Shown here: one piece after another, positions 28,614 to 41,562 of the stretch
Position numbering within the stretch: position 1 is the stretch's first letter
Layout of the letters: every line of letters starts with the position of its first letter
Origin: Marchantia polymorpha subsp. ruderalis
Lineage: Eukaryota; Streptophyta; Marchantiopsida; Marchantiales; Marchantiaceae
DNA: 64,000 nt
Direction: 5' to 3'
NCBI GenBank assembly: GCA_037833965.1
Contig: AP031357.1
Location: forward strand, 9,258,001-9,322,000
Program-made: the position numbers and the translations under genes
The notes under the pieces: generated by a model
Database searches by the model: none
Seen by the model: the letters and a program-made list of their open reading frames with translations, nothing else
What the model was told of the DNA's origin: nothing

Positions 28614-28857
28614 CGAGTTCCTGCGCCTGTGGGATCCCCACGACGAGCTGGATATGGCGCCACGCTGAAGCCCCAGTCTCGTCTTTCCGGCTCTGCTTTC
28701 CCGGAGACACCAGCAGCAGCAGCAGCGAGAGGGGCTAAGCTCTCTTCGAGCTTCCTTCATTCCGAAGGCCCTCTCTCTGCCACCAGCAGCAGCAAAGGAA
28801 GCGAGGAGAAGCGCGAGAGTGCCGAGCCTTTGAGAGCGGAGCGCTGGTGTTTTGATC

Positions 28858-31800
28858 ATGGCTTCGACTATGGCGCAAGCCTCGCGCTTGGGGCTCGGGG
28901 CTGCCGCTGCGGTCGCACCGGCTTCGGCTCAAGGAAAGAATTCTCGCAGACGGGCGGGACGGGGCGTGTTGAGCAATGGCGCCATCGCTTCCTTCTCCGG
29001 CCTCAAGGCCACCACTGGACTGCCCCGCTCCGCTCCCTCGGCCGACGCCGCTCTCCAACGCGCTAAGCTCTCACAGGGCATCAAGTCTGCTTCTCCGAGC
29101 GCCCGAAGAGGAGTCGTGTGTATGGCAGCTGCTGAAGGTACGATACTTCGCTTCTGCCATTCCGAATTTCATCCGCTTATTTTTCTCTCTGCAATCGTTG
29201 TGCCCATTCTCTCTTGGATTCCGCCCTTGTTTACTGTCTGCAAACTCCACTGCGTGAGTGAATTGGACTCGCTTTCAATTTTATGTCCCACTATGACACA
29301 GCACTTTTCATGCCGACGGTTTCTTTTTGGGGTTCTGTTTCTGAACTTGGAAGAAGCTCCTGGGAGGGCAGGGTTTATGTGGGGTTAGCCGTCTTATGAG
29401 CAATGCTCGTCTTTTCAGGTAGAGAAGTGCCTCTGTCGGACTACCGAAACATCGGTATCATGGCCCACATTGATGCCGGAAAGACCACCACCACCGAGCG
29501 TATCTTGTTCTACACCGGTAGGAATTACAAGATTGGAGAGGTGCACGAGGGAACTGCCACTATGGATTGGATGGAGCAAGAGCAAGAGAGGGGAATTACC
29601 ATCACCTCTGCCGCTACCACAGCGAAGTGGAAGGACCACCGAATCAACATCATCGACACGCCTGGTCACGTCGACTTCACTCTGGAGGTGGAGCGAGCCC
29701 TGAGGGTTCTGGATGGAGCTATCTGCCTCTTTGACAGTGTGGCAGGAGTAGAACCCCAGTCAGAGACCGTGTGGAGGCAAGCCGACAAGTATGGTGTTCC
29801 ACGTATCTGTTTTGTCAACAAAATGGACCGGCTGGGTGCCAATTTTTTCCGAACCAGGGACATGATAATTTCCAATTTGGGTGCCAAGCCCTTGGTATTA
29901 CAGCTCCCAATCGGATCTGAGGAAACCTTCCAAGGTATTGTCGACCTAGTGAAGATGGAAGCCGTAGTGTGGGGCGGTGAGGAATTAGGAGCCAAGTTTT
30001 ACAGTGAGCCTATTCCAGAGAATTTGCAGGAGCTGGCAGCAGAGTACCGTAATTTGCTGATTGAGACGGTTGTGGAACAAGACGACGAAGCCATGGAGAA
30101 CTACTTGGAGGGTATCGAGCCCGATGAAGAGACTATCAACAGGTTGATCCGAAAGGGAACCATCTCCTTGTCATTTGTCCCCGTCCTCTGTGGTTCGGCT
30201 TTCAAGAACAAGGGTGTGCAGCCTCTTCTGGATGCCGTCATCGCATACCTCCCCTCACCTCTAGATGTTCCACCTCTAAATGGAAGTGACGCTGAAGACC
30301 CCACCATAACCATTGTCAGGCAGCCTAAGGACTCTGAGCCTTTCTCCGGTCTTGCATTCAAAATTATGACTGATCCATTCGTGGGATCCCTCACATTCGT
30401 CCGAGTTTACAGTGGAGAAGTCACAGCAGGAACTTACGTCCTGAATGCCAACAAGAATAGGAAGGAGAGAATTGGACGTCTGCTGGAGATGCACGCCAAC
30501 AGTCGAGAGGATGTAAAGGTCGCCAGAACCGGAGATATCATCGCTCTTGCGGGATTGAAGGACACCATCACCGGAGAGACTCTCTGTGATTCAGACAAGC
30601 CTGTGGTGCTGGAGCGCATGGATTTCCCAGACCCTGTAATCAAGGTTGCCATCGAGCCTAAAACCAAGGCCGATGTCGACAAGATGTCAAACGGTTTGAT
30701 CAAGTTGGCCCAAGAGGATCCCTCTTTCCACTTCTCCAGAGATGAGGAGACTAACCAAACCATCATCGAGGGTATGGGAGAACTTCATCTCGAGATTATT
30801 GTCGACAGACTGAAGAGAGAGTTCAAGGTAAGCTCTACACGCAGCCCTTGTTACAACAGCATAGTCCTTCTGAATCCCCTTGTTACTATCAGAACTCACA
30901 ACATTCTTGGTATGTCTAGATTGTGTTGACTCTGTTCCATTATGTCAATGACTTCTTAGACCACTCCCTAGCATCTTACTCTAGAGCCTACTGATAAATA
31001 CTTGGAAGATTCTCACGAATGTGTTCCTTCCAAGGTGTTCATTCTACTCATATACTGAGATGCACATTCATTGGTGTTCTTTACCTCTGTAGTGAGGTTT
31101 GCCTTCTTGTTTGCAAGACCCGTAAGCCAGTACTAGGTCTAAAATCCCCTCACACACGAGGATGCTTGATCATCACTGCCGTTGACCTTAGGTTGGGCTT
31201 TGTAGCAGGTAGCTGATTCTCGGAAGCTAGGAACAAACCTTAACTTCCTCCTTTCAGTCTTCTGAATGACACCAAAGCGTTGAATAAGAGACGCTCTAAA
31301 GTATATTATTGTTCCTCTTGCCCGCAGGTCGAGGCCAACGTCGGTGCGCCACAAGTGAACTACAGGGAGAGTATCTCCAGGATTGCTGAAGTCAAGTACG
31401 TCCACAAGAAACAATCAGGAGGGCAAGGACAATTCGCCGAAATTGTTGTACGCTTTGAGCCACTAGAGTCAGGCAGCGGTTATGAATTCAAGAGTGAAAT
31501 CAAGGGAGGAACAGTTCCAAGGGAGTATGTACCTGGTGTCATCAAGGGTCTTGAAGAGTGCATGAACAATGGTGTCCTGGCTGGTTACCCAGTTGTGGAC
31601 GTGAGAGCTGTATTGGTGGATGGATCATACCACGAGGTGGATTCTAGTGTCTTGGCTTTCCAGTTGGCTGCAAGAGGAGCATTCAGGGAAGGTATCTCCA
31701 AGGCCGGACCAAGGTTGTTAGAGCCAATTATGAAGGTAGAAGTAGTCACTCCCGAAGAACACATGGGTGATGTTATTGGAGACCTCAACTCCCGAAGAGG

Positions 31801-32267
31801 TCAAATCAGCAGCTTTGGAGACAAGCCAGGTGGCATGAAGGTAACAAGATTTCTCCATATTGTCTCAGTTTCGCAAGCCTGGTTTTTGAAGAATACTTGC
31901 CTTTTATGAAACGCTGCTGATCGTCCGAGAACGGTTTTATTTGGTTGTTTTTGTGAGATGATATCAAGTCGAAGGTGATTGCATCATCATTGGTTTCATG
32001 TAGCTTCTGAGTGTGAGTCAATCAAATTGCCTGCCAATCATGTCTCAAGGATATACTCTTTTTAAAAGCTTGGAAACTAACGCGATTTCTTCGCAGGTTG
32101 TCGACGCCGAGGTTCCTCTATCTGAGATGTTCCAGTACGTCAGCAACCTTCGTTCCATGTCCAAGGGACGAGCCCAGTACACTATGCAACTTTCGAAATT
32201 CGAGGTCGTGCCACAACACATTCAAAACCAAATCTCGGCCAAGAATAACTCTGTTGTTGCTGCCTAG
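28858..32267 (+). CDS. Plastid translation elongation factor G (cpEF-G), four exons
   Basis: Exons 28858-29137, 29419-30827, 31328-31840 and 32097-32267 join in phase to 790 residues, close to Arabidopsis SCO1. Residues 1 to about 88 are a Ser/Ala/Arg-rich plastid transit peptide ending near [12 protein letters not shown]. The GTPase domain has G1 AHIDAGKTT (109-117), RGITIT (151-156), DTPGH (173-177), NKMD (227-230) and GSAF. Domain II ([20 protein letters not shown]), domain III ([19 protein letters not shown]), domain IV ([26 protein letters not shown]) and domain V ([19 protein letters not shown]) follow in order. This organisation and transit peptide separate it from mitochondrial EF-G and eEF2. 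It translocates tRNA-mRNA on plastid ribosomes using GTP. Overlapping AATAAA signals lie about 36 nt after the stop codon. Confidence 0.97.
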
Positions 32268-33923
32268 AAGGTTGGCTACCCACATTTGTTAGAATTAGGC
32301 AAAATAAATAAAATTTCAAATTTTTTGCACAGGAGAAAACTGTCCTGAGTAGGAGTAGATGTTGTCCGCATTGTTGCCTCACACACATCGATTACATTTG
32401 TACGAAAATCAATCATAGAGGTTTAGTTTCCGTACTTCTACTCAGGTGTACTTTGAAAAAACTGTTCAGGAAACTAGAACCGAGTAAAATTCTGAAAATT
32501 TGGCCCTTGACAGTATACTGATGGAATATGTTTTCATTGTTTGAGCTCTATCAATGACCCTTTCAACTCACTCAATGCGATCCATGCTTTGCTATTGAAT
32601 GTTTACAAAAGCCAATCGGTAACTTTCAAATGATATATGTCAGTCCTATTGCTTGCGGTTTCATCACAGTTGAGTATGAGAAGAAGTCACTGTGTCGTTA
32701 AGCAGTCTACTTATCAAAGACAGGAGGTTTAAAGAAATGGGAGATTCATTTGGATGTAAGCACTTCAAATGAAGCACAAAATACACACCGAAACAGGGAT
32801 GAAATCACCGTTTTTGTCTGAAGATAAACTTGAAACTTCACCAATACAACTATGACCTAATTATACCGTATCTTCTTCTGCAAGCGAAAGTCTAGAGTAC
32901 GTTATTATGAGGAGCAAGACTTTCTTTTGTTGTTATCCTAGTGGTTAAATTTGATACCCGTACACACGCTTTAAGCGTCTATTATGTCTACAATACGGCG
33001 GGCAACAAGATGATCATCAATGTAGAATACTCTCTTAATAGTACACATGTCCAAAGCAAGCGGATTGAAAATATGTCCCTCACCCAATCTTGGTTTCTTG
33101 TAGACCTTAGCAGCAACGTCAATACTCTAATATTATCACCGTAGATTTCCAGTGATATTGTGCTGAGTGTATTCAATGCAGTAATCACTACTTCGTTAAA
33201 AACAACTACAAATGATTCTGCTATACACAAATATCTCAATCACGCTCGCAAGATATACGAAAAGATGAATCACAGAAACATTGATATGAATTAATGTATG
33301 AGTCTCTTAGGTATTGACAATGAGGTGATAACGTCCTGTAATTGGTTCCAATGGAACCCTTTTGTTACTTAGATAAGTGGTAGATGCAAGCTGGATCATT
33401 TTGATGGAAAATGACATTAATGGCATTAGATCGATTGCATGTTGTTAGTCATAGAACTATCATACATCCTTGTACATCATTTTAATATATATTCATTTAC
33501 AAGAGCTATATATATATATATAAAAATAAATATACCATATATACAATTTATTAGTTTTTGAATGGGCTATATTTATTGTTATTAATATTATGCATGACAT
33601 TTGAATGTTCAATTTTACTATCAGAAGTAATGATGTTTCAAGATGTGATTTTTTCACAAGATTTTTGAAACTGAATATTTTCTTTATTTTATCTTGTGAA
33701 TTTTTTACCTTGTGTTTTTATACATAAGATTATTATCAATATTTATGATATTAAATTAGTTTATTATTTTATTATTTAAATTATTGACATCCAATTAATT
33801 CACGAAAAAAATACAGAAAGCTATATTATCCATGTACTTGATGTCAAATCATGAAAACTCAATGATGCTTCACTCATTACATTTATTGTGTCATTGCGTT
33901 ATAATACCACTTTTCTTACGTAG
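32268..33923. other. Intergenic AT-rich region after plastid EF-G, with a coding-like remnant
   Basis: No complete gene is recognisable. On the minus strand, 33126 down to 32971, an open frame of about 50 codons has strikingly protein-like content, including KPRLGEGHIFNPLALDMC and VFYIDDHLVARRIVDIID; I cannot assign it. From 33.4 kb the sequence is extremely AT-rich, with a short (TA)n run at 33,507-33,523. Confidence 0.4.
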
Positions 33924-34358
33924 TACTACATCCGTCCCAAAATTATTGTCCAATTTTTGTTAAAACAACGCGATTAAGCTCAAATAATCTTTTTTTTGTT
34001 GTTTTGCGATGAGCAAGTGTAAATTTTTGAAGTGTTTTTGATTCCCGAAATTGAACTTTGGCACCCTCTTCAAGCGAAAGTTTTGACAAAGCGAAAGTAG
34101 TCAAACTTATCTATGCAGCAGTGCTTGGTCGAGGTCATAAAATGCGGCGGCAGAAATGACTGCAAACTTCCCCATATGAGCAAGAAGAAGCTGGCGCGAC
34201 AGTGCCTTCTCCTGGATAACATTGTCTCTCCATTGGCATTGTACAACAGTGCTCGAGAGCGTCTAAACGGTCTAAAGAAAGCATAATAACAATATGACAA
34301 TAAAAATGGGACGCAAAAAAACCGTGAATTTGACAATAACTTTGAGACAGAGGGAGTA
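33924..34358 (+). mobile_element. Mariner-like deletion derivative with Stowaway-type terminal inverted repeats
   Basis: The element is about 431 bp (33926-34356), flanked by TA on both sides, the mariner target duplication. The left end reads ctacatccgtcccaaaatt and the right end, reverse-complemented, ctccctctgtctcaaagtt. Both are close to the plant Stowaway/MLE terminus CTCCCTCYGTCCCAAAAT, and pairing continues through ttattgtc. The interior keeps a transposase-like C-terminal frame at about 34,110-34,286 (QQCLVEVIKCGG, NDCKLPHMSKKKLARQ), resembling the end of plant mariner transposases (IPHM.KE.L.R). It ends with TAA 70 bp from the right terminus. The DDD catalytic core is missing, so this is a non-autonomous internal-deletion copy. 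Confidence 0.85.
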
Positions 34359-37300
34359 ATATACTATATAAGATAGTTGGTCCGGAGTACAACTAATAAA
34401 ATTCTAACTAGCCTAACTTTAATAACATATAAGTGAACTCATAAAATTTGTATCTTTGATATTAAAACTTTCGGTACTTAATTTTAATAACCAACAAAAA
34501 CACTGCGTGAAACTTGACAGATATTTTACATACATTCCTCTTTAAATTGAACCTAATAATAATTAAATTGTAGCAAAATTAGGATATATAATTTCAGATA
34601 GTAAAAATTTGCTATCAATATCTATCTAAATTTATTATGTAAAATCTACATAATAGCACAATACTTTTGATATCAAAAAATAAATAAATTTAATCAATGC
34701 ATTAAACAGATTGAGTTAATCGTCAATCTTGACTAACTTAATTTTTTTATAAAAAATTAGATCAAAAAGTGTTATTTTATGACAAAGTGCTTCATCTTAA
34801 CATTCATCATGTGATTTGTTGCAAACTTTCGCTATCATTATCATTAGTGCATTTTCATTATCTTTCTGAAGATTGAAAACATTATATTTTAGTTTTGTTC
34901 TAGTAAGCAGTCTATTTGACCAAATAATTTTTTGATAGCTTCTATTGCTACCAATTTGTATTCTATAATCAATTTTTAAAAATAGATTTTCAACTAATAA
35001 TGACATTTTTTAAACGTAAAAATAAATTCAATTTATATTTTAATTATCTTGTCTGGATATTATCAACAGTCAAGATTAACAAAGTCTAACAAAAAATTGT
35101 CATTGTCTAACATATCATAAAACATAGAGTTATAATTTTTAACCCTCTAAAAATGTTTAAGAATCTTCAATCCATATTTCTTGAATGCAACATTATCTTA
35201 TTCATGATACCACACATTTGAACAATATCAGATCACACGCACATAATGTTCATTCTCAATACTCTCAATTAAACATAGAGCTGGCAAAAAAACTTTGAAT
35301 GAGTTGTCAAATGTCTTGATTGAATCATGAATATGTTTATGAACATAAATAGGTGATATTACTATGAACATATTTAAATTTATCATCGTAAATGTTGATT
35401 AAGGTTGTTCTTGCTCTGTTTATATTGAATTTTCTCAACAAAATAAGCATGAATTTCATACGTAGTATATAATTGATGAAATTAAAAATCTGTATTTTAT
35501 TTCTTTTGTGTTTCAATAAAATTTTCAACTCTTTACTTTCATTTTTAGGAAACTTATTTTAAACCACATAATGATTTTGAATATTTGTAAATTTTCATAT
35601 TTTTTTTGAAAGCCATCTTTTCATATATCAAAAAAGTGCCATTCATAAAATTTCCTTAATCACAGTTATTAGATCTGTAATTTAATCAGCTAACATTTTA
35701 TGTGCACACAACAGTTAAATTATAACTTATTTTGCTAGAATTGAATAGATTTATTCTAGTTTGCAAATTTTATTTTTTTTATCTTTAGCCGTCAATCTGA
35801 TATTGAAAATGTCACTTTTATTATTATGTTGACTTTTATTCACCATGCACATTTAATTTTTTATCAATCCAAATTTGATTCTTAGAAATCTTTATATATT
35901 TTATTTTTTTGTTAGAATTGAAAAATTGCATGTCACGTTTAATAGCAATATTTCATTCAAGCTTATTTATAGACTACTCAACTTGTCTATATGAATAAGA
36001 TTTTATTATCCTTAAAACAAAATCAACGCATTTTTAAAACTATTTTCAATTTCAATATTATAAAATCTAATATATATGAATCAATTCATATTTTATTTCC
36101 TGTAAAAATTTCATTTTATTTGATTTGATGAAAACCATTATATTGTAAATTTTTTTTAAATTTTTTTAATATATATTTGCTTGAAAAATCTACTACTTTT
36201 CTAATATTTTTTAATCATTGAAATATTTTTTTTGATAATAAATTTAAAGATATTATATTTCATAAGTTTTGTTCATGCACAAAACTAAAATATAACAAAG
36301 AAAACCTTTTAGATATAGAATTTAACTTGATATATCTGCATTCTTTTTGAAAGATAAACCATATAATCATATATTTTAAACAGTTCTCTTTGGCTATTTT
36401 TTTTATTCAATTCAAAAAATATCCAAAAATGATTGAAAGAAAGTAAAAAAATTATAAAATCTCCAATGCACTAGTCAAAATTTTGTATGATGTACCAAAG
36501 AGACTTGAACTCTCACTCATATACTTCTGATACTTTTTTTGAAATACAATGTTTTGTTAAATAGTATAAATCAGGATGAAAAGATGAGTGATACTTCAAT
36601 CTATGCAAAAAATTTTAAACTCTTCATAAGTTTTTTCCAATATCTTAAAGTAAATATTTCGTTTTTTTATCAATCTTAGTTTAAACTTGGTTTCTTCAAC
36701 TTAAATCTTGAAAGTTTTCTTCTGAAAATTTTCAAGATTTAAGATTTTCACATCAGAAATTAAATTCACACAAATTTTTCAAAAATCATCAATAAAATTT
36801 TCAGATATTGCAAATTTCAATTAAGTTTCACGTGCCATTATGCATTCATTCAAAGATTTTATGAAAACTATGAATTGTAACATCGATAGTTTTCTTAAAT
36901 GATTTTTGCTTATGATATATTGATTGCAAGAATAATTTTTGTTACCTTACTCTAATTATGTTAAGTAATAATTTCATATTCAAAGAGTGTCAAATATTTA
37001 TTAGTCATTTTTTCAAAGCGTATAATGACAAACATGATTTATGGCAAGTCAAGATATAGTAAATCAGATTTAAGACAAAGTATATATTGAACAAAATTTG
37101 TCTTTGATCCACGCAATGTATCACCTAAGCGTGGAGGAGTAGTACCATACAAAGGAGCTGATAATATTAATTTAGAAGCAAGATTTGCAAATCATATGTC
37201 TCTTTTTTCTTTAATCATTTGATACAAGCACATACATTTAATTTTTTTTTGGAATTTTCATGTGAAAATTTTGACGAAAAATCTATGATAGTGTTTGTCT

Positions 37301-37869
37301 TAGGTATATATATGTTTGTGGTTAATGTATCATTCACGACCCAAATAAGCATTCGTGACACAAACACAAGAAGCTCTTTAACATTCTTCATGACACATGT
37401 CGTTTTATGTCTTTCAGAAAATGACTATATTTATATTGCTGTTGTGTTAAAATCCTGATTCTGTTACTGACAGATAATAATAACACACGTATATAAAAAT
37501 AAACTGATCCTCATCCTAAAATTTTATTTCAAAGAACATTAATACCAATTCCTTTAAATATAAGATAGCAAACCTAATTGAAGAAATTTTCAGTTTGCAC
37601 TTAACAATTACTTTTATATTTTTTATTGCTCAAACATGAAAGTAAGAATAACTCTCAAATTGCTTTAATTTCAAAAAAAATTAATCATTTTTACAAGCAA
37701 TCCAAAAATGTATTTCCTTTTGCAACTTAAATTTAGTAAATAATCATTAGAATATTTTTAGTATTGATGATATTTCCATATACTTGATAAAATATATATT
37801 CTTAAATAATTTTTTGTTGAAATTCCATATTATTCAAAATAATGAATAAACATGAATACATAAAAAATA
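34359..37869. other. Extremely AT-rich gene-free block
   Basis: Long A/T homopolymer-like tracts and very low GC dominate. I see no gene. One island is an exception: 37091-37222 (+) is open for 43 codons and reads FVFDPRNVSPKRGG then VVPYKGADNINLEARFANH, which looks like a real protein remnant of unknown family. Its boundaries are a TGA upstream and a TGA downstream. Confidence 0.45.
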
Positions 37870-38235
37870 GGGAATTGTTAAATACACCACACTTTTTACT
37901 AAATACACGACACACACCTGGTTGTCGTACACCTACTTATCGCACATACACAATGGATTTTAGAATGTGTCACTCATGTTGTCTCTGCATGGGGCACCAC
38001 CTCCACCGATCAAAGTTGAGGGTTCTATATGTGGAATTAAGAGAAAAACTCACACTACTGGATAATAGAAGTTGTGTATGAAACACTCAAAACTGAAGAG
38101 AGGAGTAGACAATCGTATGGGAAACATTAGGCCATGTCTTCAATTTTCATTGAGATTTAATTGTTATAGAGGTGTGGCGAATAAAATAGGTGTGTGGTGT
38201 ATTTAGTAAAAAATGTGGTGTATTTAACAATTCCC
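37870..38235. mobile_element. 366-bp MITE-like element with TIRs of about 45 bp
   Basis: The left end, gggaattgttaaatacacca followed by caca and then a ttttttactaaatacac-like stretch, is mirrored at the right end as its reverse complement (...gtgtatttaacaattccc). The arms pair for about 45 bp with few mismatches. A 7-bp direct repeat, aaaaata, abuts both ends and may be the target-site duplication, although the flanks are AT-rich. A subterminal motif (aaatacac) repeats inside each arm. The interior is less AT-rich than its surroundings and encodes no transposase. The superfamily is uncertain; TSD length would fit several TIR groups. Confidence 0.8.
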
Positions 38236-41200
38236 AAAAATAATATATAATACATAAAAATTTCTTCAATTTTAGCTAAAAATATTTTTCATGCAAAAAA
38301 TTGTTGAATTAAAAAATTTTATAAAATTTTTTTGAACTAAATTTAAAGAAAAATAATCGTGTGAAAAAATTGAGTAATTTTATGTATATGTTATAAATTT
38401 TGGATGATACTTAGATTAATCATCAAACGGTATATTATTATTGAAAATTTCCTGAGTTATTATATTACAAATGAATTATTATTATTATTTTCTATTTTAT
38501 AAAAAATTAATTTTAGTTTCTGTATTTCTGTATTTTAGTTAATAATAATATTAGCAAATAACTTTTTAGATTTAAATATGATTTTTATTTCTTGTTTTAA
38601 ATTAATAAAATTGAAAATATAATTTTTATATCAAGAAATTGTAGGTATAAATGTTTAACGAATGTGAAAAGATAAATTTGGTATTTAAAATTTTTCTTTA
38701 CACATGAGAATAAAAAAAGTGATTTTTTTGAACTTTTTTATCCATAAATGTTTCATATTTATCAAAATAATTATGATGAGTATATTTGCAGTGAATATTT
38801 TTTGGCGAAATTGAGATATGTTTTAAAATATAAATCACATCAAAATTGTGATGAAATGTAATGTAAAGCTATTTTGATAACTTGATTTTAGTTACATAGG
38901 ATAAATTGATTTTATTTTTTTATTTTTTTGAATATTTATTAATTTTTGTCCAAAATAAGATGAAATTAAAATTTATGGTAATAATTTTGATTTCATTTAT
39001 AAACTTTAGCAATAAATGTTATTTCTTAATTTTATAAAACTTTATACATTATCTTAAAATAAATTTTACTTCAAAAATAAATAATATTTTATATCCCTAA
39101 TTTAATTAATATAATATAAAATAAAATAATTGAAACGAAAATGAAGCAATTAAAATTTTACCTAATGGTAAATAAATTTTTTGGATAAACATTGTGCGTG
39201 CGTTATAAGCATACGAATATGGTGTTGTTTATGAAATAAATAGTATTACAGTATTGGAAAAAATTTTATACAATATTCATTCTGATGAAAGTTTTGAAGC
39301 AATTTTTTTGGTATAATGATATGCTTTGAAATTTTTTACTTCTATGTTATATTGCGAGGTATTTTATTGATAATTTCATAAATTCAGTGAATTTTACCTT
39401 TTAGTGTTGTGTGACAGATAATGCAAATAAAAAAGTAATTCAGTAAAAGAAGATTAAGCTAATCTGATTCATGACACTGATTTTTGATTGCACGGCGTTA
39501 TGCTGAATTCCATAAACATAAGAAAAAAATTTCATATTAGTTAATAACAATTGAAAATCGCAATCAAGAGTGATTTGATGATGATGCTGCATGTTTATGG
39601 TTCAGGTCCAATCGTTGTCTTTTTCCATTAGATAGTATCTTCCAATCAAGTGATGAAATAAAACATTTCTTTATAAGGAGTATATTTTAAGACTTGTAAA
39701 TTCTATCTGCAAGGATTAGTTTGTGATTGGTACTAAGTCACTTGTCAAGCATCTTAGATGTGTTCAACATGCCTGTTTAGGTTTTCGGACAAATTAAATA
39801 TCCAATATTATTATTGATATCACTTAGACAAAAGAGTCCACTAATCTCGTTCATGCAACATGCAGGTTGCGCTTCTCAATAAAGTACTTGGTTGATATCA
39901 GCTGGGTAATCGGTAGAGTTAGACAACAGCACATGAGGACACTAGACGCAAGTGTTGGAAACCATGCGACACATATGCCAATGATAGCACTGAGGTCTAG
40001 TATGGTGATTGTTGAGCTATAATCTGTTGCTGTTGGAATCAAGCTGAGTATCAGCAATTTTCACTTGAAGCTTGTCTTGTGGTGGGACTTGTACTTGTTT
40101 GTCTGCAAATGTCTTCTCATGCATGACTTTCACTCCAGTAAGCAACAGACAGCATGGAAAAGCGTGGCTCAATTTCCCACATTATCATTTAAATAGTCGT
40201 CCTCTGACTCCAGTTTATAAGCTATATTACAATTGTTTTTTTAGTATGACGTGCCACTTGGGTTATGTGGAAACAACCATTCAGCTCAGAAATAAAACAC
40301 ACATGTCGGGAGAAGATTCGGATAGTATAAGATACCTGCTTGCAGACGAAATATCAGTCGGTCCTGTCTCCTTACCAAACCGAAGAAGGTGCCCTAACGG
40401 AAACTGGTCTCAGAATCAACACGTAGCTGACGAGACTTCTTTCATGAGTCTCTGAACTCTTCGCACTTCCAAGAAGGTCAGGTCAGACAACGCTGGCAGT
40501 GCAGCTGCTCACAGCCTGGGCATTTGCTGGGGTAGGACATTTTTTCGTGATTGACTGGTTTAGCTTAATCGCACCGTGTTACTGCTCGTGTGATTGCTAA
40601 TCATCAGAAATCCGAGGCCCTTTCACATGTTGCAGTAAGAGAAGGGACTTGCAGAACAATCCTACAAGTAACAGATATATGAATGTAAAGTGATGCTCAC
40701 CTCTCACAGGGCTGGGAGAGGTCTGGTAGAGGTCCTCGATGACTTGACTTGTGTCTCGAATCGATCACTTTCTGGCATGGACCACGAACTCTCGATGCGA
40801 GGGAAAGCACGAAAGGGGTGACAGAGGATTCTCCGAGGAAGTGTGCCCGCAAAGGAGGCTGTGAGAGGCCGCCTCCGCCATCTCTTCATCCAAAAGAAGC
40901 GCAGCGCATTGCCCGCATTGCGAGGGGCGCTGTGAACTCTTCGAGGGCGACAAGTGGCGGCGGGCCATGGCCTGGGCCCTTCAGGAGGTGCCAAGTCTCC
41001 AGGGCCCCGCTCTGCAACCCCGTCACGAACAAAGTCGACTACGGACGATCCTACTCGTCCTCGAGGGCAGCCAGGTGTCGCGCCCTCGTGGCCGGTCGAG
41101 CCAGTCGGGCCAGTCGGGCAAGTCGGGCCGAGCTCGTACGATGCCCCACTGGCCAGGCTAGCGCTGAAAGGTGTCGGCCAGGCGGGACGGGCATGCTGCG

Positions 41201-41562
41201 GCGCGGACACGTAGCAAGGCCATGTCGGAGCCTCGGAGCGCAGCGGCCTCGCGGGCTCATAAAACAGGTCGAGCGCCCCGCCATGTCGTCGTGACCACCA
41301 ACCTCCACCATCATCAATCTCCCTCTTTGAGCCTCTCGGACGACATTTGTCAGGAGCAGTCGCACGACGAGATGAAACACATCCGCCGTCCTTTGTAAGA
41401 ATCCCCATCGCTGCTGCTTTCGACGAGGAGCTGTGTATAAAGTCCCGAGGGGAAGTGGCAGAAGAGCTTCATTGCTCTTCTTTCGACGAGAACAACTGGA
41501 TTTCCTCAGCCTCTTCTTTCAGTACTTCGAGTTCACGGTAGCGGAGTTTTTCGAGCGCGACG
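38236..41562. other. AT-rich spacer grading into GC-rich promoter/leader of LEA gene
   Basis: The AT-rich block continues to about 39.5 kb. From 39.85 kb composition becomes balanced, and from 40.7 to 41.5 kb it is GC-rich, typical of the leaders in this window. I recognise no protein. The minus frame 40057-39851 is hydrophobic (ILDLSAIIGICVAWFPTLAS) but lacks identifiable partners. A 9-bp motif close to cagtcgggc repeats three to four times around 41,100-41,135. Confidence 0.4.
41191..41213. promoter_or_regulatory. Candidate ABRE next to a Sph/RY core upstream of the LEA gene
   Basis: GCATGC (41191-41196) is followed ten bases later by gacacgta (41206-41213), whose reverse complement TACGTGTC contains the ABRE core ACGTGTC. 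The pair lies about 350 bp upstream of the ATG of the seed-maturation-type LEA gene. ABRE plus RY/Sph coupling (ABI5-like bZIP with ABI3/VP1) is the established control of such genes. This is motif evidence only. Confidence 0.45.

Noticed and set aside
36480..36535. tRNA-like T-arm on minus strand (gagagttcaagtctc)
   Set aside because: No anticodon arm or acceptor stem pairs around it.
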